Shown: positions 52,914 to 61,935, counted from the stretch's first letter. The stretch: DNA of 64,000 nucleotides from an uncultured Candidatus Melainabacteria bacterium (GCA_934757155.1 CAKVLI010000003.1:62001-126000); one strand, 5' to 3'. The notes: generated by a model from the letters alone, not told the origin. A program made the numbers and translations.

Positions 52914-53393
52914 ATGTTTTTAAAACCTGACTATAATTTGAACAATGTTTATGAAATTGATTTTGAAGAGCTTAAATCATTGGGAGTAAAGTGCTTGATG
53001 TTTGACCTGGATAGCACAGTTATGGTTTCAAAATCTGCGACATTTTTACCCGAAACATTGGAATGGTTCAGAGGATTTTTGGACGATTTTGAGGTTGCAA
53101 TCATTTCAAACAATAAACGCGAAGAATATATTGAAAACGCATCAAAACTTGCGCCTTGCCGAGTTATAGGAAGGGCGGATAAACCTAATCCGAAGGTTAT
53201 GCGCGGATATTTGGAAGAAGTTGGAATAGAACCTCATTGTGCCGTAATGGTAGGTGATAGACCGCTTACTGATATTTTAGCGGGCAAGCTTTTGGGATGC
53301 AAAACTATTTTGGTGGGTTCAATCAATCCTAAGGAAAATTTTCCGACAAGATTCGTTCGAGCTTTAGAGAGAAGTACGATAAGAAATTGGTAG
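52914..53393 (+). CDS. YqeG-type HAD phosphatase
   Basis: A 159-residue HAD-superfamily IIIA phosphatase. MFDLDSTVM gives the nucleophile D31 and D33; ISNNKREEY is motif II; KPNPK supplies the motif III Lys; and VMVGDRPLTDILAGKLLG is motif IV. The family includes plant plastidial PGP1-like phosphatases and YqeG; in cyanobacteria it is thought to dephosphorylate phosphatidylglycerophosphate. The start follows the U32 gene by 9 bases with a GGAATAAAG site. Confidence 0.9.
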   Translation: MFLKPDYNLNNVYEIDFEELKSLGVKCLMFDLDSTVMVSKSATFLPETLEWFRGFLDDFEVAIISNNKREEYIENASKLAPCRVIGRADKPNPKVMRGYLEEVGIEPHCAVMVGDRPLTDILAGKLLGCKTILVGSINPKENFPTRFVRALERSTIRNW

Positions 53394-53456
53394 AATTTCC
53401 CTACTTGCATAAACCTCTGTTTATGTTAGCATGGTTTTCATAAGGAGAAATATTTT

Positions 53457-53759
53457 ATGAAAAACTATGAATTACTAACGGTTTTCAAGCCAAGTCTTGA
53501 TTCTGAAGAATTAGACAAAGCTTTGGACAAAATTTCAGAAGAAGTTAAGTCATATAAAGGTTCTGTAGCGTCTGTTGACAAAATGGGACGTAAAAAATTG
53601 GCTTACGATGTGCAAGGTTACAGAGACGGGTTCTTCGCTACAATGGTTCTCTCTATTCCGGGTGAATCAGTTGTTGAATTTAAGAGAAACCTTAAACTTA
53701 ATGAAAATGTTTTAAGATTTATGTTTATGGAAGTATCTAAAAAAGCGCAAGCAGTTTAG
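53457..53759 (+). CDS. rpsF: Ribosomal protein S6
   Basis: A 100-residue 30S protein. KNYELLTVFKPSLDSEEL, KMGRKKLAYDVQGYRDGFF and a final NENVLRFMFMEVSKK are diagnostic of S6. AAGGAGA lies 7 bases before the ATG. It heads the conserved rpsF-ssb-rpsR operon. Confidence 0.97.
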   Translation: MKNYELLTVFKPSLDSEELDKALDKISEEVKSYKGSVASVDKMGRKKLAYDVQGYRDGFFATMVLSIPGESVVEFKRNLKLNENVLRFMFMEVSKKAQAV

Positions 53760-53786
53760 ACAACAGTAGTAAAGAGGTAGAACTTT

Positions 53787-54182
53787 ATGTCATTAGCAAA
53801 AGCAGTTGTAACAGGCTCTGTGTTTAGAGCTCCGGAAAAACGTTTTACACAAAACAACATTCCTGTATCATCTTTCGTTCTCAACATTGGTGACAGAGAA
53901 GAAATGTTAATTAGAGTTGTTGTAAGAAGAGCTTCTCTTGATGAAGTTGTTTCGGCAATTTCAAAAGACGACAGAGTTCTTGTGGAAGGCAGACTCCAAA
54001 TTACGACTGTAAAAAATGACGCGGGTGCTGAGAGAAGAATTTTCGAAATCGATGCAAACACTATCGAAATGATGGGTGCAGGTGCTTCAACACCAACGGC
54101 ATCATCTGACAAAGATATCGTTAAATTCTCTCAGGAAGAATTCTCTGATGAACTAATCGGGGAAGACGAAATCCCGTTCTAA
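53787..54182 (+). CDS. ssb: Single-stranded DNA-binding protein
   Basis: A 131-residue OB-fold protein (KAVVTGSVFRAPEKRFTQN, SFVLNIGDREE, VEGRLQITTV) with an acidic tail ending DEIPF, the interaction tip that recruits PriA, RecO and others. It is shorter than E. coli Ssb in the linker. It lies between rpsF and rpsR as in most bacteria. Confidence 0.95.
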   Translation: MSLAKAVVTGSVFRAPEKRFTQNNIPVSSFVLNIGDREEMLIRVVVRRASLDEVVSAISKDDRVLVEGRLQITTVKNDAGAERRIFEIDANTIEMMGAGASTPTASSDKDIVKFSQEEFSDELIGEDEIPF

Positions 54183-54224
54183 AAAGAATACTTATGATAG
54201 AAGGCTAGAAAGGCAAATAAAACA

Positions 54225-54458
54225 ATGGCAAAACAAGACATGAACGATCGTAAAAAACGTAAAACCTGCTCATTCTGTGCAGACCACGTTGATCACATCG
54301 ATTACAAAGACGCTGCTAAGTTGAAAAGATACTTAACAGAAGCTGGTAAAATCATTCCGAGAAGAGTTACTGGTAACTGTGCAGAACACCAAAGAATGAT
54401 TGCAAAAGCTATTAAAAGAGCTAGAGAAGCTGCAATTATCAGCTATGTATTTGATTAA
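54225..54458 (+). CDS. rpsR: Ribosomal protein S18
   Basis: A 77-residue 30S protein with CSFCADHVDHIDYKDAAKLKRYL and GKIIPRRVTGNCAEHQRMIAKAIKRAREAA, the standard S18 core. The N-terminal CxxC...H set suggests a zinc-binding (C+) version. It is the last gene of the operon and is followed by a terminator. Confidence 0.97.
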   Translation: MAKQDMNDRKKRKTCSFCADHVDHIDYKDAAKLKRYLTEAGKIIPRRVTGNCAEHQRMIAKAIKRAREAAIISYVFD

Positions 54459-54486
54459 TCAAATAAAGTCAGTATAAGTATTAAGG

Positions 54487-54519
54487 GAATGGCGAATTTT
54501 ATTTTGCCATTCTTTGTTT
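54487..54519 (+). terminator. rpsR terminator
   Basis: AATGGC (54488-54493) pairs with GCCATT (54506-54511), followed by CTTTGTTT. Confidence 0.75.
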
Positions 54520-54545
54520 AACACAATAGTAAGAAGGATTATGCT

Positions 54546-54734
54546 ATGAACAATCAAATCACAATCAGATCAGACAGAAAAGAAGATTACACTTTTCAGT
54601 ACAAAGGTGAAGACGTAACTTTAAAAGCCGGAAGCATTATCAGTATTGCAGATGGTTTGAGCGAAGTTGTTCTTCCGACTTGTGCAATGAAAATTGTAAA
54701 AAACTTGATTGTAATTAAGGAAGATGTGAAGTAG
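54546..54734 (+). CDS. Small beta-rich protein of unknown function
   Basis: A 62-residue protein (MNNQITIRSDRKEDYTFQY) with alternating charged and hydrophobic residues and no membrane segment. AAGGATT precedes the ATG. It is flanked by its own terminator and resembles no family I know. Confidence 0.6.
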   Translation: MNNQITIRSDRKEDYTFQYKGEDVTLKAGSIISIADGLSEVVLPTCAMKIVKNLIVIKEDVK

Positions 54735-54757
54735 TAGAGAACAAAATACAAATTTTA

Positions 54758-54792
54758 AAATCGGCTGACCGTGTGGTTAGCCGATTTTTTTT
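54758..54792 (+). terminator. Terminator after the 62-residue gene
   Basis: AAATCGGCT(GACC) pairs with (GGTT)AGCCGATTT around GTGT, followed by a run of eight T. Confidence 0.9.
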
Positions 54793-54853
54793 GTAATAAA
54801 TCAGTCATTTATGGGATAGCATGAAACAGTAAGTTGAGGTTATCATGTTACGG

Positions 54854-54921
54854 AATTAAATCTTTTTCACATTTCCAGCAATTTATTATTCCATTAGGTC
54901 TTTTAAGACCTTTTTTTTAAC
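54854..54921 (+). ncRNA. Conserved leader/attenuator RNA motif, second copy
   Basis: The block ATTAAATCTTTTTCACATTT, then CCAGCAATTTATTATTCCA, then a hairpin AGGTCTT..AAGACCT and eight T. It matches the element at 45247 at 18 of 20 bases in the first block. It lies 77 bases before the next start. It may be a small RNA 3' end or an attenuator. Confidence 0.6.
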
Positions 54922-54997
54922 ATATCTAAACATCTTATTGAAAAAGAAGTGGTTATATATTACCATATATTGCAAGATATATCATAGGAGTTAAATT

Positions 54998-55225
54998 ATG
55001 ATAAGACCTATTCAAATCAGTGACGTTAATTTCAGCGGAAAAGGTGTTAAACCTAAGAATTTGAAACGAGTTATTAAACAAGGTCTACCAAAGGGACTTT
55101 CTCAATACATGCCAAAGATTAAAGTTGATAAAGATGTTGCGACTGGAATGGCAATCGGAAGCGGAATGTTTTCCGGTAGTGTTGCTACTTCTGCAATTTA
55201 TTCCTTCTTTACATCTTATTCATAA
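54998..55225 (+). CDS. Small protein with the N-terminal VNFSGK motif
   Basis: The 75-residue protein reads MIRPIQISDVNFSGKG, then a basic stretch (KPKNLKRVIKQGLPKG) and a Gly/Ser/Ala-rich, weakly hydrophobic end (GMAIGSGMFSGSVATSAIYSFFTS). Residues 10-15 match the motif found in five other proteins here. AGGAG precedes the ATG. The function is unknown. Confidence 0.65.
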   Translation: MIRPIQISDVNFSGKGVKPKNLKRVIKQGLPKGLSQYMPKIKVDKDVATGMAIGSGMFSGSVATSAIYSFFTSYS

Positions 55226-55230
55226 TTCAG

Positions 55231-56382
55231 TTATATTGTATCTTCCAAAACGTGGAGAACGTTATCGTCTTTGATTGTTCCAACATTTTTGATTTGCTCG
55301 GCGGCTTTTCTTTTGCAAGAAACCAGATTGTCGCACAAAATTCCTGAAATGTAATCCCGTGTTTTTCTGTATTTTATAGGTTCTCCCTTGTCTAAAATCG
55401 GGCGATATCCGTCTTGGTCTTGCGGAGTGTTTTGAATATATTTGTAATAGCTTTCACTGCTCAGTTCTTTATCAGCAGTACCTTGTGTAAAGAGCAGGTT
55501 GTCATTTTCTTTTTTGAAAAATAATGGTTCTCCGATGTGAATAGAACCGACGTTGCCCTTGTATGCAAACCCGAGTGGAACGACTTTTACGCGATCTTTT
55601 TGTTTTGCGACAGCTTTTATTATGTCAGAAACTCCGCCTTGAAATTTCCAGCTTGAGTCAAGTTTTTTGAAAGCGCACATTCTGCCTTCCGGAAAGATGA
55701 ACAAATTGATTTTGTTATCAATTAAATCTTTAATAAGTTTTGAGGTTATTCTTCCGTTGAATACATGATTTACGCTGTGTATTGTAGCATCTACACCAAC
55801 GGCTCCTATAGTTTGGGCTATCTTTTGTGAATCATTGTCCATTGAGTCGATAATATCTTTGTTCAGAATTATTTTGGGATGAGGGCAAGTTTCTGATTTG
55901 CCTTTGAGAATATATTCGCGAGAAAGCAAGGCGTTAAAAAAGTTTAGCATCTTGCCGTCTTGACTTTGTTTGTCATGATTCATTATAAAAATGCAGGATT
56001 CGTCTGAGTCTGCAATCTTTTGCATCTCCCCATTTTCGATATTTATTTCAATTTCCTTTCCGGCACCAAACATTCTTGAAATCATATACACAGCTCCCAT
56101 GTATTGATGGGAGGATTCATCAATCGCGGTAATTTTGTTGATAAATTTTTGCGACTCGGAAATGGTTTCTGCTTTTTGTTTGTTGAAAATTTTGTAGAAG
56201 TTTTGTTGAAGTTTTGAGAAAGTTTTTAACCCTTTATTTATTGATTTTCTCAGTGCAAACTCTGCCTTGACGCTTTTCTTTTCAGCAAAAACATAGTATT
56301 TATCAGATAAATACGCTTTAAACATCGGTGATGTTCTTGATTGTATTGAATTGTAGTTGTATTCAACTCTGTTTATTTTCAT
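55231..56382 (-). CDS. PlsC-like acyltransferase
   Basis: A 383-residue protein with the glycerophospholipid acyltransferase layout: motif I NHDKQSQD (N135, H136, D142, five residues between His and Asp instead of the usual four), motif III LFIFPEGRM and a late VVPLGFAYKG. The N-terminal 120 residues are a lineage-specific extension bearing PMFKAY. The extra residue in motif I is unusual and could alter the active site. It overlaps the upstream 70-residue gene by four bases. Confidence 0.8.
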   Translation of the reverse strand: MKINRVEYNYNSIQSRTSPMFKAYLSDKYYVFAEKKSVKAEFALRKSINKGLKTFSKLQQNFYKIFNKQKAETISESQKFINKITAIDESSHQYMGAVYMISRMFGAGKEIEINIENGEMQKIADSDESCIFIMNHDKQSQDGKMLNFFNALLSREYILKGKSETCPHPKIILNKDIIDSMDNDSQKIAQTIGAVGVDATIHSVNHVFNGRITSKLIKDLIDNKINLFIFPEGRMCAFKKLDSSWKFQGGVSDIIKAVAKQKDRVKVVPLGFAYKGNVGSIHIGEPLFFKKENDNLLFTQGTADKELSSESYYKYIQNTPQDQDGYRPILDKGEPIKYRKTRDYISGILCDNLVSCKRKAAEQIKNVGTIKDDNVLHVLEDTI

Positions 56383-56591
56383 TTTACACTCGGCATTTTT
56401 GTATGTTTTTTGATTCCAAAAAGTAATTTCTGTAACCAGCTGGGTTCTTTTGTCTTGACAGGCATAGAGTGGTTATTCATCTGACTGGTTCCGCGTGAAC
56501 CGCCTATCATAAAATTGGGCTTTATGTTAGTGTTAGGCTTTTTTAAAAGTATCCTTGCCTGAAAATTTATAGGATTTATATTTTGTTGCAT
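56379..56591 (-). CDS. Small basic protein coupled to the acyltransferase
   Basis: A 70-residue protein (MQQNINPINFQARILLKKP) carrying the INFQAR version of the short N-terminal motif, followed by a Gly/Ser/Asn/Met-rich stretch and a basic C-terminus (WLQKLLFGIKKHTK) that could lie on a membrane. It overlaps the acyltransferase start by four bases. No family recognised. Confidence 0.6.
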   Translation of the reverse strand: MQQNINPINFQARILLKKPNTNIKPNFMIGGSRGTSQMNNHSMPVKTKEPSWLQKLLFGIKKHTKMPSVK

Positions 56592-56734
56592 GCTAAATTA
56601 TCCTTTTTTAATAATAAAATGTGTGAATAAATTTTTTGCTACTTGAGTTACATGTTGCATATTATGTTTGCCTATATTATGATAAACTGTGTACAGTGTG
56701 TGTATTTTAACCATCAATTAAGTGGGGCTGTGTA

Positions 56735-58252
56735 GTGTTAATTAATCCAATTTCAACATATTCAACTGAAAATAAGCGTTGTTATGGAACAAAGAATGCG
56801 AAGTGTAATAAATCAAATTCTAATTTTTGCAGAAAAAATCAATGTTCTTTAAGTAATATTTCTTTTAATGGTAAACCTTGGGCATTACCCAAAATAAAAA
56901 ACATTGATTTTTACAGTGCAGTCGCTTTGTACAGTTATTTAAGAATAGGGCAATATTTAGACTCTTCAGACGACGATATTGATTTGAGTAATAAAATCAT
57001 AAGAGAAAATAATCTTAGTTTTTTGGACAATTTAACAACCCAAGAGGATAAAAAGAAATTTATAGATTATTACAGTGACCTAACTGGTTTTCCCGACTTA
57101 AAATGTGTATCAGAAAAAATCGAACGAGAATTTATTGTAGGGATAACTAAGAGTTGTGCTGAGGTTTATGGAGCCGAATGTATTGCGGCTGGTTATGATG
57201 AAACATGCTCAGTTGGGAAACGCAAAGCATTTCCAGGGAGCGACTTAGACAAATCTTTTGTAGTATTAAAATCTCCCAATATGGATTTAAATGAAGATGA
57301 ATATATTGTGAATAATTTTAAATCAAAATTATGGGAAAATATTGATCAGAGGATTTTAAGCTTTAATCATGATATATCTTTTCCATCAGTGTATACGGAC
57401 AATCAATTGTATAATTTGTTGAATAAGATACAAAACAAAACGTCATATATGCAAATTGATGAAAAAAAATTGAATAAACTAATGAATGAAGAATTCGTCA
57501 ATTTGGAACGAGCAGCTGAGTACAACATTGCAGTTTCAAAATATTTTCCAGTTGAAGCGGCGTATGGTGAACTTTCCAAAGAAGATGTTAAGAACTTGGG
57601 ATATGTAACAGAAGCAATCCGTGAAGGGCGTTGGGTTATCTCTTCTCCAACCGGAGATTATATGAAAAGAAAATTGGAAAACTATGAGTTTTATAATTAT
57701 AGCAATGTTGCACAAATGTGTGCAATGAAAAAAGCAGTTAATGAGGGGAGAGAAAATAAAACAAAAATTTTGTTAAGAAATAATTTTGAACAAAAATTTA
57801 ACAGTTGGGATGTAGATAAACAACTCAAATTTATAAAAACACTTATTCAATATTCTTGTGAGGATAATAGCAGTTTTAGTGAATATTTTACAAATGACAG
57901 AAATGTCAAAGATGCATATAAACCCTTGTTGAATATGTTGACGCAAGGCGACTCACAGGTTTATAATCGTCCGGAGTTTACTCCTATTGAAAATGGTTTA
58001 AATTTGAAATATGCAGAGGATGCTTCTGTGAACTTATATCAAGGATATAACAATAGTGTATTGTGGATAGATAGCTCTCAACAGATGGCAATAAAACAAG
58101 CTTGTAGAATGATTAATAAAATTAGACAGTTAGATTTGTTCAAAAATGTCTCTAAGGTACAATGTCCAAAACCGGATGTTAATATAACAAACTTTTATCC
58201 GATTGGATTTTATACAGAAGACGGTACTATTATTTATGAAAGGATGATTTGA
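56735..58252 (+). CDS. Protein with a nucleotidyltransferase-like motif
   Basis: The 505-residue protein starts with an N-terminal segment rich in Asn, Cys and Ser and contains ISFNGK at 42-47. CSVGKRKAFPGSDLDKSFVVL (158-178) resembles the nucleotidyltransferase active-site loop (usually G-S-x-x-x-G-x...S-D-x-D), with C158 in place of Gly and D170/D172 as the metal ligands. The remainder is unassigned. The next gene starts one base after its stop. A nucleotidyltransferase or kinase-like activity is inference. Confidence 0.6.
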   Translation: MLINPISTYSTENKRCYGTKNAKCNKSNSNFCRKNQCSLSNISFNGKPWALPKIKNIDFYSAVALYSYLRIGQYLDSSDDDIDLSNKIIRENNLSFLDNLTTQEDKKKFIDYYSDLTGFPDLKCVSEKIEREFIVGITKSCAEVYGAECIAAGYDETCSVGKRKAFPGSDLDKSFVVLKSPNMDLNEDEYIVNNFKSKLWENIDQRILSFNHDISFPSVYTDNQLYNLLNKIQNKTSYMQIDEKKLNKLMNEEFVNLERAAEYNIAVSKYFPVEAAYGELSKEDVKNLGYVTEAIREGRWVISSPTGDYMKRKLENYEFYNYSNVAQMCAMKKAVNEGRENKTKILLRNNFEQKFNSWDVDKQLKFIKTLIQYSCEDNSSFSEYFTNDRNVKDAYKPLLNMLTQGDSQVYNRPEFTPIENGLNLKYAEDASVNLYQGYNNSVLWIDSSQQMAIKQACRMINKIRQLDLFKNVSKVQCPKPDVNITNFYPIGFYTEDGTIIYERMI

Positions 58253-58253
58253 T

Positions 58254-59672
58254 ATGAAAATAGTTCCTGTAAATAACAATGATGTTTTGTCAAAGAGCTC
58301 TATAACGTCTTTCAGAGAAAAAGCTGCCTGTCTGCAACAGGAGGATTTTTTTTCAACACACAAAACCCCGATAATAGTTTCGTCTGTAGCTCTTGCAACT
58401 CTCGGAATTGGTGTTGCTGGAGCAAGATTCAAATCGAATAAGGCAGCTCAAAATGTTGAAAAAGAAGTGGCGAAAAACTGTTCAGAGTATTCAAAGAAGC
58501 TCTCAGCTGCATTAGAAAAATATCTTGGTAAAAAAATCGAGCCAGAAAGTTTGTCTTGCGTGATTTCCGGCGAAGAACTCTTAAGAGAGTTACCGAACCT
58601 CAAGCGTGAAAATTTTGTACCGAGTGTGCAAAATATAAAAAATGGTATATTTTTAGCAGATTTGCACTCTCATAGTAACTTTTCAGATGGAAAAGGTGAA
58701 GTGAAAGAGATTCTGGATAATGTTGCAAAATATGCAGATAAATTGAACCAAATAAATGGTAAAAAGTTTATATATGCATTGACAGATCATGATGGTTGTG
58801 AAGGAGTTAAAAAAGCTCTTTCGTTAATTTCCCAAAACCCGCAAAAATATAAAAATGTAAAATTTGTGACTGCTTCTGAAATAAGCTATTTAATTAAGTC
58901 AAACAAAACGTCTAACCCGTATGAAACTTCAGAGGTCTTAGTATATGGTTTCAACCCTTTTGAAGAAAAAATAAATAAATTTTTTACAGAAATTCAATCT
59001 CGTAGAAAAAAACTTGCACAAGATTTTATAGCTGATTTAAATCAACGTTTTGGATATGCAAACTTTACGTTTGATGAATTTGCAAAGACATACTTAGGTG
59101 AGAAAGGGTGTATGCTTATGAATAATCAGTGGCAAGTGCATCATTATGGTCAAACAAAAAATGCTATTGCAGGCCTAGCTGGTTTTCAGAATCGAAATAA
59201 AGAAGAGTTGTACAAAGAGATAATGGGGAAAACGCAGCGTAATAATCCTACACTCGGTTATTTACGTGAAATGAAACTGGTTCCGGAAAATTTTGGCGAT
59301 GATTCCAATATTACAAAAATTTGCAGGGGAAAATACACTCCTCGTGATGTTGAAAACAGAATAGATTATGCTGGAGAAAATAATTTTGACGTAATTGTGA
59401 ATATATTTGGCGGCGATAAGAATGTGTTTGGGGCATTTGCGCATCCATATTATGTAACAGAGCGTACAACAGAATATCAGAAGACGCTTTCCGATATAGT
59501 TGCACGTTCTAACGGTTTTATAAAAGCAACTGAAAGTTTTCATCAGGCATATAAGGGAAATATCAATCTTAAAGAGGTAGAAAAGGTCAACAATTTTATC
59601 GTATCAAAGCATAAACTATTGGAACTAGGTGGGCGGGATAATCACGAACGTACATGGTTGGAGTTTACTTAA
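58254..59672 (+). CDS. PHP-domain phosphoesterase with an N-terminal membrane helix
   Basis: A 472-residue protein. A membrane helix lies at about 38-57, and the PHP domain starts near 135: DLHSHSNFSDG (H138, H140, D145) and LTDHDG (D178, H179) give the first metal ligands, FVTASEIS the next, and FAHPYYV plus GGRDNH the last. PHP proteins hydrolyse phosphoesters (histidinol-phosphate, nucleotides, or DNA in PolC/YcdX types). The insertion between ligands is long. Coupled to the nucleotidyltransferase-like gene, so the pair could make and remove a nucleotide or phosphate mark. Confidence 0.8.
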   Translation: MKIVPVNNNDVLSKSSITSFREKAACLQQEDFFSTHKTPIIVSSVALATLGIGVAGARFKSNKAAQNVEKEVAKNCSEYSKKLSAALEKYLGKKIEPESLSCVISGEELLRELPNLKRENFVPSVQNIKNGIFLADLHSHSNFSDGKGEVKEILDNVAKYADKLNQINGKKFIYALTDHDGCEGVKKALSLISQNPQKYKNVKFVTASEISYLIKSNKTSNPYETSEVLVYGFNPFEEKINKFFTEIQSRRKKLAQDFIADLNQRFGYANFTFDEFAKTYLGEKGCMLMNNQWQVHHYGQTKNAIAGLAGFQNRNKEELYKEIMGKTQRNNPTLGYLREMKLVPENFGDDSNITKICRGKYTPRDVENRIDYAGENNFDVIVNIFGGDKNVFGAFAHPYYVTERTTEYQKTLSDIVARSNGFIKATESFHQAYKGNINLKEVEKVNNFIVSKHKLLELGGRDNHERTWLEFT

Positions 59673-59768
59673 ACGGATTGACAATAATTTTTGAGATACT
59701 AAAATAAAGAGTATAACTTAGAGAGTAAGTTAACGTAGTATATTTAATCAAAGAAGGAGATTAATCTC

Positions 59769-60977
59769 ATGGCACGTGAAAAGTATGAACGTACAAAACC
59801 GCACGTTAACATTGGTACTATCGGCCACGTTGACCACGGTAAAACAACATTGACCGCAGCTATTACAGGTGTTATGGCTGCTGCCGGAAAAGCTCAAGCA
59901 AAGAAATTTGATGAAATCGATGCTGCTCCGGAAGAAAAAGCAAGAGGTATAACCATCTCTACTGCTCACGTAGAATACGAAACAGATGCTAGACACTACG
60001 CACACGTTGACTGCCCAGGCCACGCTGACTATGTTAAAAACATGATCACAGGTGCTGCTCAGATGGACGGTGCAATTCTTGTAGTTGCCGCAACGGATGG
60101 TGCAATGCCTCAAACTCGTGAACACATCTTGCTTGCTAGACAGGTAGGTGTTCCTAACTTGGTAGTATTCTTGAACAAATGCGATATGGTTGATGATCCG
60201 GAGTTGTTAGAATTGGTTGAAATGGAAGTTAGAGAACTTCTTTCTTCTTACGAATTCGACGGTGACAACATTCCGTTCATTCACGGTTCAGCTCTTAAAG
60301 CTCTTGAAGCTGTTCAAGCTAATCCAAACATTAAGCGTGGTGAAGACAAATGGGTTGACAAAATTTGGGAATTGATGGACGCAGTTGATACATACTTCCC
60401 AACTCCTCAACGTGATTTGGACAAACCATTCTTGATGCCGGTTGAAGACGTATTCTCTATCACAGGTCGTGGTACAGTTGCTACAGGTAGAGTAGAACGT
60501 GGTATTGTTAAAGTTGGTGACGAAGTTGAATTAGTTGGTCTTGGCGAAACTAAGAAAACAACTGTTACCGGTGTTGAAATGTTCAGAAAACAACTTGACC
60601 AAGGTCAAGCTGGTGACAACATTGGTGCTTTGTTAAGAGGTATTGATAAGACTGATATCCAACGTGGTCAAGTTCTTGCAAAACCTGGTTCAATTCACCC
60701 ACACACTAAATTTACTGCTAACGTTTACGTTTTGACAAAAGATGAAGGTGGACGTCACACTCCATTCTTCCCTGGTTACAGACCTCAGTTCTACATCAGA
60801 ACAACTGACGTAACCGGTTCTATCAAATTCGACGGCGAAATGGTAATGCCTGGTGATAACGTAGTTATGGAAGTTGAACTTATCGCTCCAGTAGCTATCG
60901 AAGAAGGTATGAGATTTGCTATCCGTGAAGGCGGCAGAACAGTTGGTGCTGGTGTTGTTGACAAAATTATCGCTTAA
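59769..60977 (+). CDS. tuf: Elongation factor Tu
   Basis: Delivers aminoacyl-tRNA to the ribosome. The 402 residues include G1 GHVDHGKT (19-26), the effector region RGITIS, G3 DCPGH, G4 NKCD and G5 GSALKAL, followed by domains II and III. AAGGAGA precedes the ATG. It is strongly codon-biased and stands alone here, not in the rpsL-rpsG-fusA context. Confidence 0.98.
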   Translation: MAREKYERTKPHVNIGTIGHVDHGKTTLTAAITGVMAAAGKAQAKKFDEIDAAPEEKARGITISTAHVEYETDARHYAHVDCPGHADYVKNMITGAAQMDGAILVVAATDGAMPQTREHILLARQVGVPNLVVFLNKCDMVDDPELLELVEMEVRELLSSYEFDGDNIPFIHGSALKALEAVQANPNIKRGEDKWVDKIWELMDAVDTYFPTPQRDLDKPFLMPVEDVFSITGRGTVATGRVERGIVKVGDEVELVGLGETKKTTVTGVEMFRKQLDQGQAGDNIGALLRGIDKTDIQRGQVLAKPGSIHPHTKFTANVYVLTKDEGGRHTPFFPGYRPQFYIRTTDVTGSIKFDGEMVMPGDNVVMEVELIAPVAIEEGMRFAIREGGRTVGAGVVDKIIA

Positions 60978-61000
60978 TAACACAAGCTATTAACAAATTT

Positions 61001-61034
61001 AAAGAGTCAATCCGAAAGGGTTGGCTCTTTTTTA
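61001..61034 (+). terminator. tuf terminator
   Basis: AGAGTCAATCC pairs with GGGTTGGCTCT (two G-T pairs) around GAAA, followed by seven T. Confidence 0.9.
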
Positions 61035-61035
61035 A

Positions 61036-61191
61036 TTAAAAATTCAGGAGATAATTTTGAGTGGTATTTGTCAAAATTGTTCTTTTATAACTCTCCGGAA
61101 TGGTTACTTTTACATACTCTTGCCTTTTCCTCAGTCCGCTTAAGCCGATAATTGTCTTATCATGGTTGAAAAAATCTTTGATAAAATGCAT
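61036..61191 (-). CDS. Short ORF, 51 residues, likely real
   Basis: ATG at 61191 with AAAGGA upstream to TAA at 61036-61038. The product MHFIKDFFNHDKTIIGLSGL... is basic and mixed, with RKRQEYVKVTIPES and no membrane segment. It fills most of the gap between the tuf terminator and the DUF1858 gene. No family recognised. Confidence 0.5.
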   Translation of the reverse strand: MHFIKDFFNHDKTIIGLSGLRKRQEYVKVTIPESYKRTILTNTTQNYLLNF

Positions 61192-61264
61192 ATTTTAATC
61201 CTTTCTTGTCTGTGTTATAATGCATTTAAGGATTTTTCATCATAAGTCAAGAAGGAGTATTATT

Positions 61265-61465
61265 ATGGCAAAAGTTACTAAGGATATGGGAATATTGGAA
61301 ATCGTTCAAGCTCATCCTGAAGCTGCAGAAGTTTTCATGAAATATGGCATGGGATGTCTTGGATGTGCTGCTGCAAGATTTGAAAACCTTGAAGCAGGCG
61401 CGCGTGTTCATGGCTTTGATGCGGATGAAATGGTTAATGACATCAATGCTTTGATTGGTGAATAG
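61265..61465 (+). CDS. DUF1858 redox-disulphide protein
   Basis: A 66-residue protein. Residues VTKDMGILEIVQAHPEAAEVFMKYGMGCLGCAAARFE contain the CLGC pair of the DUF1858/hybrid-cluster-associated disulphide family. ATG 61265 is preferred over an upstream in-frame start at 61220 because of AAGGAG placement. The domain is thought to be a small redox partner in anaerobes. Confidence 0.92.
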   Translation: MAKVTKDMGILEIVQAHPEAAEVFMKYGMGCLGCAAARFENLEAGARVHGFDADEMVNDINALIGE

Positions 61466-61488
61466 TATTTTTGTAAGAGGGATACGTT

Positions 61489-61920
61489 ATGCATCTATGG
61501 GAATTGTTGAGCATAATTGGGATTGCATTTCTGATTTTGGAAATGTTTACTCCGAGCATGTTCTTTTTGAATTTTTCACTTGCAGCATTTATCTGTGCAG
61601 TGATTTCTGTGTTTATTAAAAATCCGTTTACGTTGGTATTAGCGTTTTTTGTATTTTCATTTGTTTCATTCTTCTTTTTGCGCCCGATTTTAGTAAAAAG
61701 ATTTTGTCGCGGTAAAGAAACCGGCGTGCAAAGCAAGTATATCGGTAAAATTGCGAAGGCAGAAGAAGATGTTACGGAATTTTCGGGTGTAATTTCTATC
61801 TACGGCGAACGTTGGGAAGCCAGAAGCGAACACGGGAATAAAATTCCTAAGGGGAGTGAAGTTAAAATAGAAAGAAACGAAAGTATTATCATGTACGTAA
61901 GTGAATATAAGAGTGTTTAA
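61489..61920 (+). CDS. NfeD-family membrane protein
   Basis: A 143-residue protein with two or three hydrophobic segments (about 6-22, 24-45, 48-66) and a C-terminal OB-like domain (YIGKIAKAEEDV, GVISIYGERWEARSEHG, EVKIERN). NfeD proteins are partners of SPFH proteins, here encoded 15 bases downstream. The pair is thought to organise membrane microdomains or quality control. Confidence 0.93.
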   Translation: MHLWELLSIIGIAFLILEMFTPSMFFLNFSLAAFICAVISVFIKNPFTLVLAFFVFSFVSFFFLRPILVKRFCRGKETGVQSKYIGKIAKAEEDVTEFSGVISIYGERWEARSEHGNKIPKGSEVKIERNESIIMYVSEYKSV

Positions 61921-61935
61921 TAAGGAGAGTTCTTG

